Below are positions 31,876-40,435 of a stretch of DNA of 64,000 nucleotides, in pieces. The stretch is from CAYZJB01 sp964478735. GTDB taxonomy: Bacteria > CLD3 > SB21. Each line of letters starts with the position of its first letter. Positions within the stretch are counted from its first letter, which is position 1. The stretch is from assembly GCA_964478735.1 (NCBI GenBank), contig CAYZJB010000009.1, forward strand, positions 1-64,000, written 5' to 3'. The translations under genes and the position numbers were made by a program. The notes under the pieces are model-generated. The model was not told where the DNA came from, did not search any database, and saw only the letters and a list, made by a program, of their open reading frames with translations.

Positions 31876-32505
31876 TCAATTCTTCCTAACGGCCCTCTCT
31901 CTGAATCTCCGCACTTTCGCCAGATTTCCACAGTCGCGCATGTCGCACCATTGACGGCTGCGGTTTTTACTGGTGTCTTCAAACAGCCAGCCGCAATCGT
32001 CTCCGGCGCATTCTCGCAAGCGCGTCAGGTCACCGCTCGTCAGAAATTCCGCCGCGGAATCGGCAATGGGCCAGAGCAATCCGTCCAGTGACGATGTCGC
32101 ATTTTCCCATTCCCATGTCAAATTTTCTTTGCCATTCTTGAGCCGGGCATGAGTGCAAGCAAGAACAAGTTCGTCATTAAGCCGGTTTAGATCGGCAGGA
32201 GGCGGGATTTTTTTATGAAGAATTGCCTTACAGATGTGAAAAAGCGCTTCGCGTAGGCGGAGGGCCCTATTAAAAACAGAAGCGGCTTCGGACCTTTTTT
32301 GTTCACTCGTTCTGAAAAGTTTTTCCGCGTCCGATCTCGATAAAATACCCGTCCGTACGCTCCAGGCCAGTAAATCGACGTAGTCATTCAGCTTATCATC
32401 GCGAATTACTTCTCCGTTTCTTCCGCCGACCAGGTTGACAAAGTCGAGAAACAGTCGGCCGCCGACCAGCTTGGTTATTCCTGCCGCCCTGTCAGTAAAA
32501 GTCAT
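31876..32505 (-). CDS. ABATE / CGNR zinc-finger transcriptional regulator
   Basis: A 209-residue putative stress-response regulator. The N-terminal ABATE domain runs from about 5 to 120 (LVGGRLFLDFVNLVGGRNGE). The C-terminal CGNR zinc finger has C..DDCGWLFEDTSKNRSRQW then C...CGNLAKVRRFRERA, with four Cys ligands; the usual CGNRxK is CGNLAK here. ATG 32505 has GAGGA 6 nt upstream. It is divergent from the DUF5916 gene, and the concentric palindromes at 32526-32603 lie between. It is the natural candidate to bind them. Confidence 0.87.
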   Translation of the reverse strand: MTFTDRAAGITKLVGGRLFLDFVNLVGGRNGEVIRDDKLNDYVDLLAWSVRTGILSRSDAEKLFRTSEQKRSEAASVFNRALRLREALFHICKAILHKKIPPPADLNRLNDELVLACTHARLKNGKENLTWEWENATSSLDGLLWPIADSAAEFLTSGDLTRLRECAGDDCGWLFEDTSKNRSRQWCDMRDCGNLAKVRRFRERAVRKN

Positions 32506-32525
32506 AAGAATCCTCAAATTTTAGA

Positions 32526-32603
32526 GTAACTATCAAAATGTACTTGACAGGTTACATTCCCGAATATTATAATGTAACCGTCTATACTAAATTAAATAGT
32601 TAC
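32526..32603. promoter_or_regulatory. Promoter of the DUF5916 gene overlapped by concentric inverted repeats
   Basis: The plus-strand promoter is TTGACA (32544-32549), 18 bp, TATAAT (32568-32573). Inner arms GGTTACATT (32550-32558) and AATGTAACC (32571-32579) are perfect 9-bp inverted repeats, one in the spacer and the other over the -10. Outer arms GTAACTAT (32526-32533) and ATAGTTAC (32596-32603) are perfect 8-bp repeats with the same centre (32564.5). Binding at the inner pair would block the polymerase. Confidence 0.8.
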
Positions 32604-32632
32604 GACCCGTAAAAATCAAGAAAGAAAAGCGT

Positions 32633-35035
32633 ATGAAGTTAATCGGTATCCGAAGGGGATTGCTGTTATGGATGTCCGGTTTGACGGCTCAACTGACGGG
32701 CCAGACGTTGCTTTCGAGCGGCGATGACGCCCGCGCTCCGGAAAAGAAAAAAATCGACGTCGTGCGTTTTACAACGGTCCCGACGATCGATGGTTATCTC
32801 CACGAGGAGGTGTGGAAGACGGCGACGGTGCTCGACGGATTTTATCAAATCCAGCCGGGTGACAATACGTTGCCGTCTTATCCGACCCGTGTTTTCGTTG
32901 GATACGACAAGCATCAGCTGTACCTGGGGATACACGCGATGGACGATCGCCGGCAGGTCCGTGCAACCGTCGCAAAGCGGGACGACGTACTCAGCGACGA
33001 TTACATAGCCATCTACCTCGACACATTTGACGACCGTCAATCGGCGTACCTCGTGATGCTCAATCCGCTCGGTATACAACAGGATGGAATTTATCTTGAG
33101 GGAAAAGAACCCGATTACAGCATCGATATCGTGATGACGTCACGCGGCCGCCTGACGGACGACGGGTACATGGTAGAACTCGCGATCCCGTTCCGCTCGC
33201 TTCGATATAATAAAAATAAGCCCTGGGGCCTCCATGTGCTCCGCAAACTCCGCGATGAAGAAGATTCCTGGATGCCGCTGCGCCGCGAGAAAATCCAAAG
33301 TGACAAAGCCAGCGGCAACGAATTACGCGCCCATTTTTTGATGCAGGCCGGGCGATTGACCGGACTTCAGGATATCGAAACCGAACGGGTGCTGGAAACG
33401 ATCGGTACGCTGGGTCTTTCTCAAACCGGTAGGCGAAGTCCGACGGTGACTGCCGAACGATGGGAAAATCGTGCGATTCGACCGGACGCCGGGCTTACCA
33501 CCAAACTCAAACTGACGTCCGGCAGTAGTTTGGATGTAACGGTCAATCCGGATTTCGGCGAGATCGAAGCAGATCAACTGCAAATCACCGGCAACCAGCG
33601 GTATCCGCTTTTTTTCGATGAAAAGCGTCCGTTTTTCCTCGAAGGAATCGACATTTTTCGTGCGCCCGTCCAGACCGTTCACACTCGTGCCGTTATCGAC
33701 CCCGATGCCGCGGTCAAATTTTCCGGCAAAAGCGGCCGGACCCATTTCGGCGTATTACTGGCGAGCGACAATGCGCCGGGCAACTTCACAAAGGAAGAGC
33801 GGTCGGATTCGACGCTCGCTCCTCTGATCGGTGAAAATGCCGAAATTGCCGCCGTACGGATCCTGCGATATATCGGCAATCAGTCCAATCTGGGTTTTAT
33901 GCTGACGCATTATGATTTTCCGAATCGCCACAATCAATCGGCCGGTATTGACGCAAGAATTAATGTATCGCGCCGGACGCTGTTGACCGTCCATGCAATC
34001 GGTACCACGACCAAACGATTGTTTTACGATCCCAAAGAAGACCGCCAGATTTATCGCCGCGGTAACGGTATCGGATTCAAGACCGATCTCGGCCAGAACT
34101 GGCGGTATTTCAATCTGGTCCTGGCCGGTGAAGGGTATACGCCGGACTACCGGGCCGACGTGGGTTACACCCAGCGTACGGATTTCCATCGATGGTCGGT
34201 TTTCGGCCGATACAATTCGGAACCGCGGCCGAATTCGTTTTTTATCTCCTGGAGCTTCTTGTACACCTTTCTCGTGCAATACAATTGGGACGGCCGCCGG
34301 CAGTATTCGTACCATTATCCGCGGATCTTACTGAATTTCAAAAATCGGAGTTTTTTGAATGTCTATTTTTACCGCGACTTTCTGCGAGTGTTTGAGCACG
34401 AATTCGGTCCGGTGCGAACGGCGGAGCGACCGGGCGCCTTCGTCGGAAAAGACACGCGGCACACGGTTTACAGGGGAATCACGGTCCAAGCGGGTACGGC
34501 GCCGACCAAGACGTTATCGATTCGCGGCAGTTTCGATTATACGTGGAATGCCATGGATTACGATCTGGGTGCGCCGCCGAAATTTCCCCGTGTAAGTCCC
34601 GCTGCGCTCGCTGACGCCAACGCTCCGCTCGACCCCGGCCCTGGACGTTGGCTCACCGTGACACAGTCGATCGCCTTCCAACCCGCAGATGCCCTGCGCT
34701 TCACGCTGGATTATACCAAAAGCCGGCTCGTACGTAACGACACGAAACGCGTCGCCTTCGATCAAAATCTTTATTCGATGCTTGCGCAGTATTATTTCAC
34801 CCGTTTTCTTTTCGTGCGGCTGCGCGGCGATTATGATACGATGATCGCCCGCGTCCGGGGACAATTGCTGTTGGGTTGGACGCCAGGCCCGGGAACGTCG
34901 ATATACGTCGGCTATAACAACAGCTCGAATTACAACGGTTATAGCCCGTTCAACGGCCGGTATGAAAACGGGTGGAAACGTAACGAACAGCTCGTTTTTG
35001 TAAAACTATCCCATCTCTTGCGATACCGTATGTAA
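32633..35035 (+). CDS. DUF5916 / CBM9-like exported protein
   Basis: An 800-residue outer-envelope protein. It has a hydrophobic N-terminus with possible cleavage near LTGQ, then a CBM9-like beta-sandwich domain (about 45-225, from VPTIDGYLHEEVWKTA through ELAIPFRSLRY). A DUF5916 C-terminal region (from about 240) follows, with an outer-membrane beta-barrel-like pattern of alternating aromatic strands ending LLRYRM. The large barrel is inferred. Role unknown. It is controlled by the concentric operator region and faces the ABATE/CGNR regulator gene. Confidence 0.85.
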   Translation: MKLIGIRRGLLLWMSGLTAQLTGQTLLSSGDDARAPEKKKIDVVRFTTVPTIDGYLHEEVWKTATVLDGFYQIQPGDNTLPSYPTRVFVGYDKHQLYLGIHAMDDRRQVRATVAKRDDVLSDDYIAIYLDTFDDRQSAYLVMLNPLGIQQDGIYLEGKEPDYSIDIVMTSRGRLTDDGYMVELAIPFRSLRYNKNKPWGLHVLRKLRDEEDSWMPLRREKIQSDKASGNELRAHFLMQAGRLTGLQDIETERVLETIGTLGLSQTGRRSPTVTAERWENRAIRPDAGLTTKLKLTSGSSLDVTVNPDFGEIEADQLQITGNQRYPLFFDEKRPFFLEGIDIFRAPVQTVHTRAVIDPDAAVKFSGKSGRTHFGVLLASDNAPGNFTKEERSDSTLAPLIGENAEIAAVRILRYIGNQSNLGFMLTHYDFPNRHNQSAGIDARINVSRRTLLTVHAIGTTTKRLFYDPKEDRQIYRRGNGIGFKTDLGQNWRYFNLVLAGEGYTPDYRADVGYTQRTDFHRWSVFGRYNSEPRPNSFFISWSFLYTFLVQYNWDGRRQYSYHYPRILLNFKNRSFLNVYFYRDFLRVFEHEFGPVRTAERPGAFVGKDTRHTVYRGITVQAGTAPTKTLSIRGSFDYTWNAMDYDLGAPPKFPRVSPAALADANAPLDPGPGRWLTVTQSIAFQPADALRFTLDYTKSRLVRNDTKRVAFDQNLYSMLAQYYFTRFLFVRLRGDYDTMIARVRGQLLLGWTPGPGTSIYVGYNNSSNYNGYSPFNGRYENGWKRNEQLVFVKLSHLLRYRM

Positions 35036-35057
35036 ACCGTCGTCAAGGTGCATAAAA

Positions 35058-35534
35058 ATGAACACGCAAATTTCCGATCTTTTAGCGCTTATTGACCAAT
35101 CGTTCGATCACCGGGCATGGCATGGAACCCATCTCAGGGGATCGCTCAAAGGAGTGGATCTTGAACTGGCCACGTGGCGGCCAAAGCACGGAGCGCATCA
35201 TATCTGGGAAATCGTTTTGCACGTGGCCTATTGGAAGTATGTCGTACGTCGAAGACTCGTCGGCGGGCCTCGAAAAGCTTTTCCGTATCGGGGAACCAAC
35301 TGGTTTGAAATACCCGATGAATGTGATGAAAAAGGATGGATGGACGCGGTGAAATTGCTCATCGATCAACATGGCGAACTGCGTCGTGCGATCGCAGGAC
35401 TGAATGTGAAACGTCTTCATACGAAACTACAACCCGGTTCGACCGTACTTCAAACGATCACGGGGATCGCTTCGCACGATCTGTATCATACGGGTCAAAT
35501 TCAATTGATCAAAAGTCTTTTCAGAAAAACCTGA
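35058..35534 (+). CDS. DinB-family protein
   Basis: A 158-residue four-helix-bundle protein. The three metal-binding histidines are H in HHIWEIVLHVAYWK (about 54) and the pair in SHDLYHTGQI (about 142 and 146), as in DinB/YfiT-type thiol-transferase folds. The substrate is unknown. It follows the DUF5916 gene by 22 nt. Confidence 0.86.
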   Translation: MNTQISDLLALIDQSFDHRAWHGTHLRGSLKGVDLELATWRPKHGAHHIWEIVLHVAYWKYVVRRRLVGGPRKAFPYRGTNWFEIPDECDEKGWMDAVKLLIDQHGELRRAIAGLNVKRLHTKLQPGSTVLQTITGIASHDLYHTGQIQLIKSLFRKT

Positions 35535-35837
35535 TTTTCGGTTAGCCCAAAAAGCATTTTAAGCCTGNNNNNNNNNNNNNNNNNNNNNNNNNNNNNNNNN
35601 NNNNNNNNNNNNNNNNNNNNNNNNNNNNNNNNNNNNNNNNNNNNNNNNNNNNNNNNNNNNNNNNNNNCCGAGATCGAATGCCCGAAGCAATTCTCCGCTT
35701 ACATCCCACCACGAAAGACACGCGAAATACACCCGAAATACACTGAACATCGTCATCGATGATTTTAGTAAACCGTCAGAAAAAATTGGCGTTATTGTCC
35801 GATTCGAAGTATTTTTCGGTAACCAGGAGGTCTCACG
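35535..35837. other. Gap-containing intergenic region with short degenerate repeat
   Basis: There is no supported gene here. It contains a 100-N scaffold gap (35568-35667) and, just after it, degenerate direct repeats of a CAC(n)GAAA(T/G)A unit (35719-35743). The remainder has no clear promoter or structure. A real gene could be hidden in the unsequenced gap. Confidence 0.6.
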
Positions 35838-36035
35838 ATGAAACGAATAGTCGGGTTGTTATTCATTACCGGTTTGCTGGCCGGGTGTGCCGGTGAAAAG
35901 GAGTCGACCGTCAAAGCGCTCGATGAGTTTGACGGCAAGGGAGATAAAACGAAGACGTCGAAAATTCTGGACGACCAGAAAAAAAACCGGGAAGACGCAT
36001 TAAAAAAACTGGACGACGAGACGGATAAAAATTAA
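35838..36035 (+). CDS. Small predicted lipoprotein (65 aa)
   Basis: Lipobox LLAGC, lipidated Cys about residue 17. The mature 48 residues are strongly charged and probably helical, including KALDEFDGKGDKTKTSKIL and DALKKLDDETDKN. CAGGAGG lies 9 nt before the ATG. No recognised family. It is 11 nt before a coiled-coil lipoprotein gene, probably in the same transcript. Confidence 0.72.
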   Translation: MKRIVGLLFITGLLAGCAGEKESTVKALDEFDGKGDKTKTSKILDDQKKNREDALKKLDDETDKN

Positions 36036-36046
36036 CGGAGGCACTT

Positions 36047-36595
36047 ATGCGGTGGTTCATTGCCGTCGGTATCGTGGTTCTCACAATCGGATGTTCTTCG
36101 CGACAAGCTGCCAAAGACGATTCGCGGGAGACCCGGAAAGAAGAGTCGGCTGCCAAAGATGAATCGATCGACCGGATGAAGGACGACATTGCAGCAAAAG
36201 AGAAGGAACGGGCGGCTCTGGCGGGAGAAAATGAGAAGAAAAAGAAAGAAGTGGAAGAACGGCGTGCCGAACTTGAAAAGGTCAAAGAAAATCTTTTCGT
36301 GATGGGCCTGGGAGCCAACTACGTATCGGTCCGAAAGGAAGAAAATCATTTCCGGTATGCGGACGGTCAACTCGTCAATATCCTTCAGACGGTCACTGAC
36401 GAAGGAACCAAAGAACGGCTCCGCGAGATCGTTCGCCGGCAAATGGAGAAGGACAAAGGTCGTGACATCCTGACCCAATGCGAAAACGGGTATGAGCTTT
36501 GTCTGGACAATCAAGTGTACATGTATTATGGGGAGCGCGATTCGCAGGGTAATTGCAAGACGGAATTTTACCTCATTCGGTTGACCTGCAAGTAG
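36047..36595 (+). CDS. Coiled-coil lipoprotein
   Basis: A 182-residue protein with lipobox VLTIGC (lipidated Cys about 16), a long charged coiled coil (about 25-85; RMKDDIAAKEKERAALAGEN), then a compact C-terminal domain with four Cys (QCENGYELCLDNQ and NCKTEFYLIRLTC), suggesting disulfides. Function unknown. Ten nt separate it from fumC. Confidence 0.75.
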   Translation: MRWFIAVGIVVLTIGCSSRQAAKDDSRETRKEESAAKDESIDRMKDDIAAKEKERAALAGENEKKKKEVEERRAELEKVKENLFVMGLGANYVSVRKEENHFRYADGQLVNILQTVTDEGTKERLREIVRRQMEKDKGRDILTQCENGYELCLDNQVYMYYGERDSQGNCKTEFYLIRLTCK

Positions 36596-36605
36596 CGAGA
36601 CAACA

Positions 36606-37985
36606 ATGAAAGAGCGAATTGAGACGGACAGCATGGGCGAAGTGTCGGTGCCCGCGGACCGGTACTATGGTGCGCAGACGGCACGCTCATTGAAGAACTT
36701 CAAAATCGGCCACGATCATTTTCCAAGAGAAATGATCCGGGCGCTGGGATTACTGAAGAAAGCAGCGGCCATGACCAATCGGGAACTGGGAACGCTGCCT
36801 TCTGAAAAAGCCGATCTGATTATCCGTGCGGCGGATGAAGTGATCGAAGGAAAACTGGACGGCCACTTCCCGCTGGTGGTCTGGCAAACCGGAAGTGGAA
36901 CGCAGACGAACATGAATGCGAACGAGGTCATTTCCAACCGGGCGATCGAAATGGCCGGAGGGGAAATGGGCAGCAAAAAGCCCATCCATCCCAACGACGA
37001 CGTCAACAAAGCCCAGTCGTCGAACGATGCGTTTCCAACGGCCATGCACATTGCGGCAGCCGAACAGATCCGTGGGTATTTGATTCCACGTCTGACCCGT
37101 CTTCGCGATACCCTGAAAGCGAAGTCGATAGCGTTTGAGGGCATAATTAAAATCGGCCGTACGCATCTGATGGATGCCGTTCCGCTTACGCTCGGACAGG
37201 AATTTTCCGGTTACGTCCAGCAGCTGGACAATTCGATCAAACGGTTGAATGAAGTGATGGACGGCCTGATGGATCTCGCTTTGGGCGGGACGGCCGTCGG
37301 TACGGGACTCAACACGCATCCGAAGTTTGCCGTCACGGCCGCCGCCAACATCGCCCAACTGACGGGGCTGCCGTTTCGATCCGCGCCGAATAAATTCGAG
37401 GCGCTGGCCGGACACGACGCGCTGGTGTACGCCCACGGGGCATTGAAAACGCTGGCGGCATCGCTGATGAAAATCGCCAATGACGTTCGCTGGCTGGCCT
37501 CCGGGCCGCGCTGCGGACTCGGCGAAATTTCCATTCCGGATAACGAGCCGGGAAGCTCGATCATGCCGGGAAAGGTCAATCCGACCCAGTCGGAAGCGAT
37601 GACCATGGTGTGTGCGCAGGTCATGGGCAACGACGTGGCCGTCAACGTCGGCGGGATGTCGGGCAATTTCGAGTTGAACGTATTTAAACCACTGATCATT
37701 TTTAACGTGCTGAATTCTGTACGGCTCCTGGCCGATGCCTGCGAGTCGTTCAACGACCACTGTGCGGTGGGAATTGAAGCGATTCCGGAGAATATTAAAA
37801 AACATCTGGACCATTCGCTGATGCTCGTAACGGCGCTTAATCCGCACATCGGTTACGACAATGCCGCCAAAGTCGCGAAAAAGGCGTTTTCAGAAAATAT
37901 CACGCTCAAAGAAGCGGCCGTGAAACTGGGGCTGCTCACCGCTGAAAAATTTGACGACATTGTCCGTCCGGAGAAGATGGTTTGA
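36606..37985 (+). CDS. fumC: Fumarate hydratase, class II
   Basis: A 459-residue iron-independent fumarase of the aspartase/fumarase superfamily, acting in the TCA cycle. GRTHLMDA (184-191) is a catalytic-site segment, the signature GSSIMPGKVNP is at 316-326, and the TGSGTQTNMNANEV loop is at about 95-108. Length is normal. Its stop overlaps the start of the DUF547 gene. Confidence 0.96.
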   Translation: MKERIETDSMGEVSVPADRYYGAQTARSLKNFKIGHDHFPREMIRALGLLKKAAAMTNRELGTLPSEKADLIIRAADEVIEGKLDGHFPLVVWQTGSGTQTNMNANEVISNRAIEMAGGEMGSKKPIHPNDDVNKAQSSNDAFPTAMHIAAAEQIRGYLIPRLTRLRDTLKAKSIAFEGIIKIGRTHLMDAVPLTLGQEFSGYVQQLDNSIKRLNEVMDGLMDLALGGTAVGTGLNTHPKFAVTAAANIAQLTGLPFRSAPNKFEALAGHDALVYAHGALKTLAASLMKIANDVRWLASGPRCGLGEISIPDNEPGSSIMPGKVNPTQSEAMTMVCAQVMGNDVAVNVGGMSGNFELNVFKPLIIFNVLNSVRLLADACESFNDHCAVGIEAIPENIKKHLDHSLMLVTALNPHIGYDNAAKVAKKAFSENITLKEAAVKLGLLTAEKFDDIVRPEKMV

Positions 37986-38737
37986 TCCGGACCGCTGTTC
38001 TGATCGTTCTCGTCGCTCCGTTTCTTCACGCCGGCTGTCCTGCCGATTCGTTATACACGGCCGTTCTGCGTGATCACGTCATCCAGGGACGGGTCAATTA
38101 TCGCGGCATCAAAAACGACGACCGCTTCTGGATGTACATCGAATCCTTGCGGAAAAGTTCACCGGACGAGATTGCCGATACCCAAGCGCGGCTGGCGTAC
38201 TGGATCAACGTCTACAATGCCTTCACGATCAAACTCGTCTGCGATCATTATCCGATCGAGAGCATCAAAGACCTCAACACGGGGTCGTTTCTTGCCTATC
38301 TTTTCAGTTCGACGGCGTGGGACAAAGAGGTGGTGATATTGGCTGATAAGACGCTGACCCTCAACCGGATCGAACACGAAATCATCCGTCCGCAATACAA
38401 CGACCCGCGCATTCACTATGCGCTGGTGTGTGCGGCACGTTCCTGTCCGCCGCTTCGCCCGGAGGCGTATTCTGCGGAACGGCTGAACACTCAGCTCGAC
38501 GACCAGGCAACGGCATTCATCCGTGACCGGGCGCGAAATGTATTCGATCCCGCCAAATCGTCACTGATGCTGTCGAGTATTTTCAAGTGGTATGCGGCCG
38601 ACTTTGGCGGCAGCGATGCCGCCCTGATCGAACACATCGCCAAGTATCTTCCCGACGACCAGGCGCGTACGTTGCGTGACGTGGCGTCCCAGGTTAAGAT
38701 TACGTATCTCGATTACGATTGGCGGTTGAACGATTAA
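37982..38737 (+). CDS. DUF547 exported protein
   Basis: A 251-residue protein with a signal peptide (IRTAVLIVLVAPFLHAGC, possibly lipidated Cys about 19). The DUF547 core is ARLAYWINVYNAFTIKLV and IHYALVCAARSCPPLRPEAY. The TTG start at 37982 overlaps the fumC stop. Family function unknown; a Cys and His (HYALVC...) in a papain-like arrangement have been suggested for the fold. It is coupled to a GT2 gene 3 nt downstream. Confidence 0.84.
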   Translation: MIRTAVLIVLVAPFLHAGCPADSLYTAVLRDHVIQGRVNYRGIKNDDRFWMYIESLRKSSPDEIADTQARLAYWINVYNAFTIKLVCDHYPIESIKDLNTGSFLAYLFSSTAWDKEVVILADKTLTLNRIEHEIIRPQYNDPRIHYALVCAARSCPPLRPEAYSAERLNTQLDDQATAFIRDRARNVFDPAKSSLMLSSIFKWYAADFGGSDAALIEHIAKYLPDDQARTLRDVASQVKITYLDYDWRLND

Positions 38738-38740
38738 TCG

Positions 38741-39412
38741 ATGACCCTTTCGATCATCGTTCCGACGTACAACGAAGCGCACAATACCTCACGGATCATC
38801 GACGATTCGCTACGCGTGCAGGCGCAGTGGATCATCGTCGACGGCGGAAGCTCGGACGATACGGTTTCCAGCCTCCGGAACGCCGGACTCTTCGTGCTGA
38901 CGTCGTCGAAAGGCCGTGCCGTTCAGATGAACGCCGGCGCGCGAGTTGCAGTCGGGGAATGGCTGATCTTCCTTCATGCGGATACAATCCTGCCCGATGC
39001 GGCCATCGAATATTTTCACGCTCATGTTGCCCGCCATCCGGAGACGCCAGGGGGAGCATTTTCATTACGGATGGAAAACCCTAAATGGAAATATCGTTAC
39101 CTGGAGTTTTACGTCAAATGGCGCTGCCGGCTGCTCAAACTGCCCTTCGGTGATCAGGCCATGTTTGTTCGAAAATCCCTGTTTGACAAGTTGGGTGGCT
39201 TTGATGAATCGTTGCCTGTGATGGAGGATATTGAATTCGTGAGGAAGTTGAATCGGTGTCCCGGATTCATCACCCTTCCGGCGGCCGTTATAACGTCAGC
39301 CCGACGGTATGAACAGGAGGGATTTTTCATACGTTCCGCCAAAAATCTCGTTATGCAAATTCTTTACAAATTCGGATTTCCGGCGTCTAAATTAAGGGCG
39401 ATGTACCGATAA
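38741..39412 (+). CDS. GT2 glycosyltransferase, TIGR04283 type
   Basis: A 223-residue soluble GT-A enzyme. The N-terminal motif is SIIVPTYNEAHN, the nucleotide-binding strand is WIIVDGGSSDDT, and the family-specific GRAVQMNAGARVAVGEWLIF and LHADTILP follow. This subgroup is associated with arsenosugar synthesis in cyanobacteria, but no ArsM or other arsenic gene is present here, so the substrate is open. The DUF547 gene next to it is a recurrent neighbour of this subgroup. Confidence 0.85.
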   Translation: MTLSIIVPTYNEAHNTSRIIDDSLRVQAQWIIVDGGSSDDTVSSLRNAGLFVLTSSKGRAVQMNAGARVAVGEWLIFLHADTILPDAAIEYFHAHVARHPETPGGAFSLRMENPKWKYRYLEFYVKWRCRLLKLPFGDQAMFVRKSLFDKLGGFDESLPVMEDIEFVRKLNRCPGFITLPAAVITSARRYEQEGFFIRSAKNLVMQILYKFGFPASKLRAMYR

Positions 39413-39536
39413 AAAAGTTTCAGAAATTTTGTGAAAACTGGAACTTAAATTGAGTGGCGGGCGTTTAATATTCGCATAATGACCGGATCATATTGATATT
39501 TTTAAACTTAAATAGTCATAGAAAGGTGATTATCTA

Positions 39537-40394
39537 GTGGCACGTATCAAAATGCGCATCAATAGCCGGGAAGACCAGTCTATTGAGAGGTATCTGGAGG
39601 AAATCAACAAAGTACCCCTTCTGAAGCCGGAAGACGAAATCGACCTGGCCAAGAAGATCAAAAAGAACGATAAAGATGCGTTGAAGCGTCTGGTCGAAGC
39701 CAATTTGCGGTTCGTTGTGTCCGTGGCCAAGGACTATCAAAATCAAGGGTTGCCGCTGAGCGATCTGATCAATGAAGGCAATCTCGGTTTGATGAAAGCC
39801 GCGGAACGGTTTGACGAGACCCGGGGTTTCAAGTTTATCTCCTATGCCGTCTGGTGGATTCGTCAGTCGATTTTACAGGCGATTGCGGAGCATTCGCGAA
39901 TCGTCCGTTTGCCGCTCAATCGCGTCGGCATGCTGAACAAGATCGGCAAAGCGTACAACGAACTCGAGCAGGAGTTCGAGCGCGAACCGAGCACGGAAGA
40001 GATCGCGCACGAGTTGGAAATCAAAGACTACGATGTTTCCGACGCGTTGCGGATTTCGAAGCGCCACTTGTCCCTCGATGCGCCGCTGCAGGAAGACGAA
40101 AAGAGCGTTCTGATGGACACGGTTCCCGATAAAGTCAATCCGCTCCCGGACGACACGCTGATGACGGAGTCTCTGAAACGGGACATCGAAAATACGCTTT
40201 CGACGCTGAGCGAACGCGAAGCCAAGATTATCAAACTCTATTTCGGACTCGGCATCGAACGGTCCCTTACCCTGGAAGAGATCGGCGAAGAGTTCAAACT
40301 GACCCGTGAACGCGTACGGCAGATCAAAGAAAAAGCCATCAACCGCCTGCGCCACAAATCGCGCAGCAAGTCGCTCCGGGCCTATCTCGGATAA
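39537..40394 (+). CDS. rpoD: Primary sigma factor RpoD/SigA (short form)
   Basis: A 285-residue housekeeping sigma-70. Region 1.2 (RYLEEINKVPLLKPEDEIDL), region 2 with GNLGLMKAAERFDETRGFKF and YAVWWIRQSILQAI, region 3, and region 4 with LTLEEIGEEFKLTRERVRQI. The short form without region 1.1 is typical of the FCB group. The GTG start at 39537 has GAAAGGTG 12 nt upstream, rather far. A terminator follows. Confidence 0.93.
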   Translation: MARIKMRINSREDQSIERYLEEINKVPLLKPEDEIDLAKKIKKNDKDALKRLVEANLRFVVSVAKDYQNQGLPLSDLINEGNLGLMKAAERFDETRGFKFISYAVWWIRQSILQAIAEHSRIVRLPLNRVGMLNKIGKAYNELEQEFEREPSTEEIAHELEIKDYDVSDALRISKRHLSLDAPLQEDEKSVLMDTVPDKVNPLPDDTLMTESLKRDIENTLSTLSEREAKIIKLYFGLGIERSLTLEEIGEEFKLTRERVRQIKEKAINRLRHKSRSKSLRAYLG

Positions 40395-40405
40395 AGAACA
40401 CGAAG

Positions 40406-40432
40406 AGGGTCGCCTAAAGCGGCCCTTTTTTT
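40406..40432 (+). terminator. Rho-independent terminator after rpoD
   Basis: GGGTCGC (40407-40413) and GCGGCCC (40419-40425) form a 7-bp stem with one G-T pair and a 5-nt loop, followed by seven T (40426-40432). It ends just before the dgt start, so dgt must have its own promoter or be read through. Confidence 0.85.
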
Positions 40433-40435
40433 CTT

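Noticed and set aside
36750..37847. 365-codon frame on the minus strand opposite fumC
   Set aside because: Antisense to a textbook fumarase with all motifs intact.
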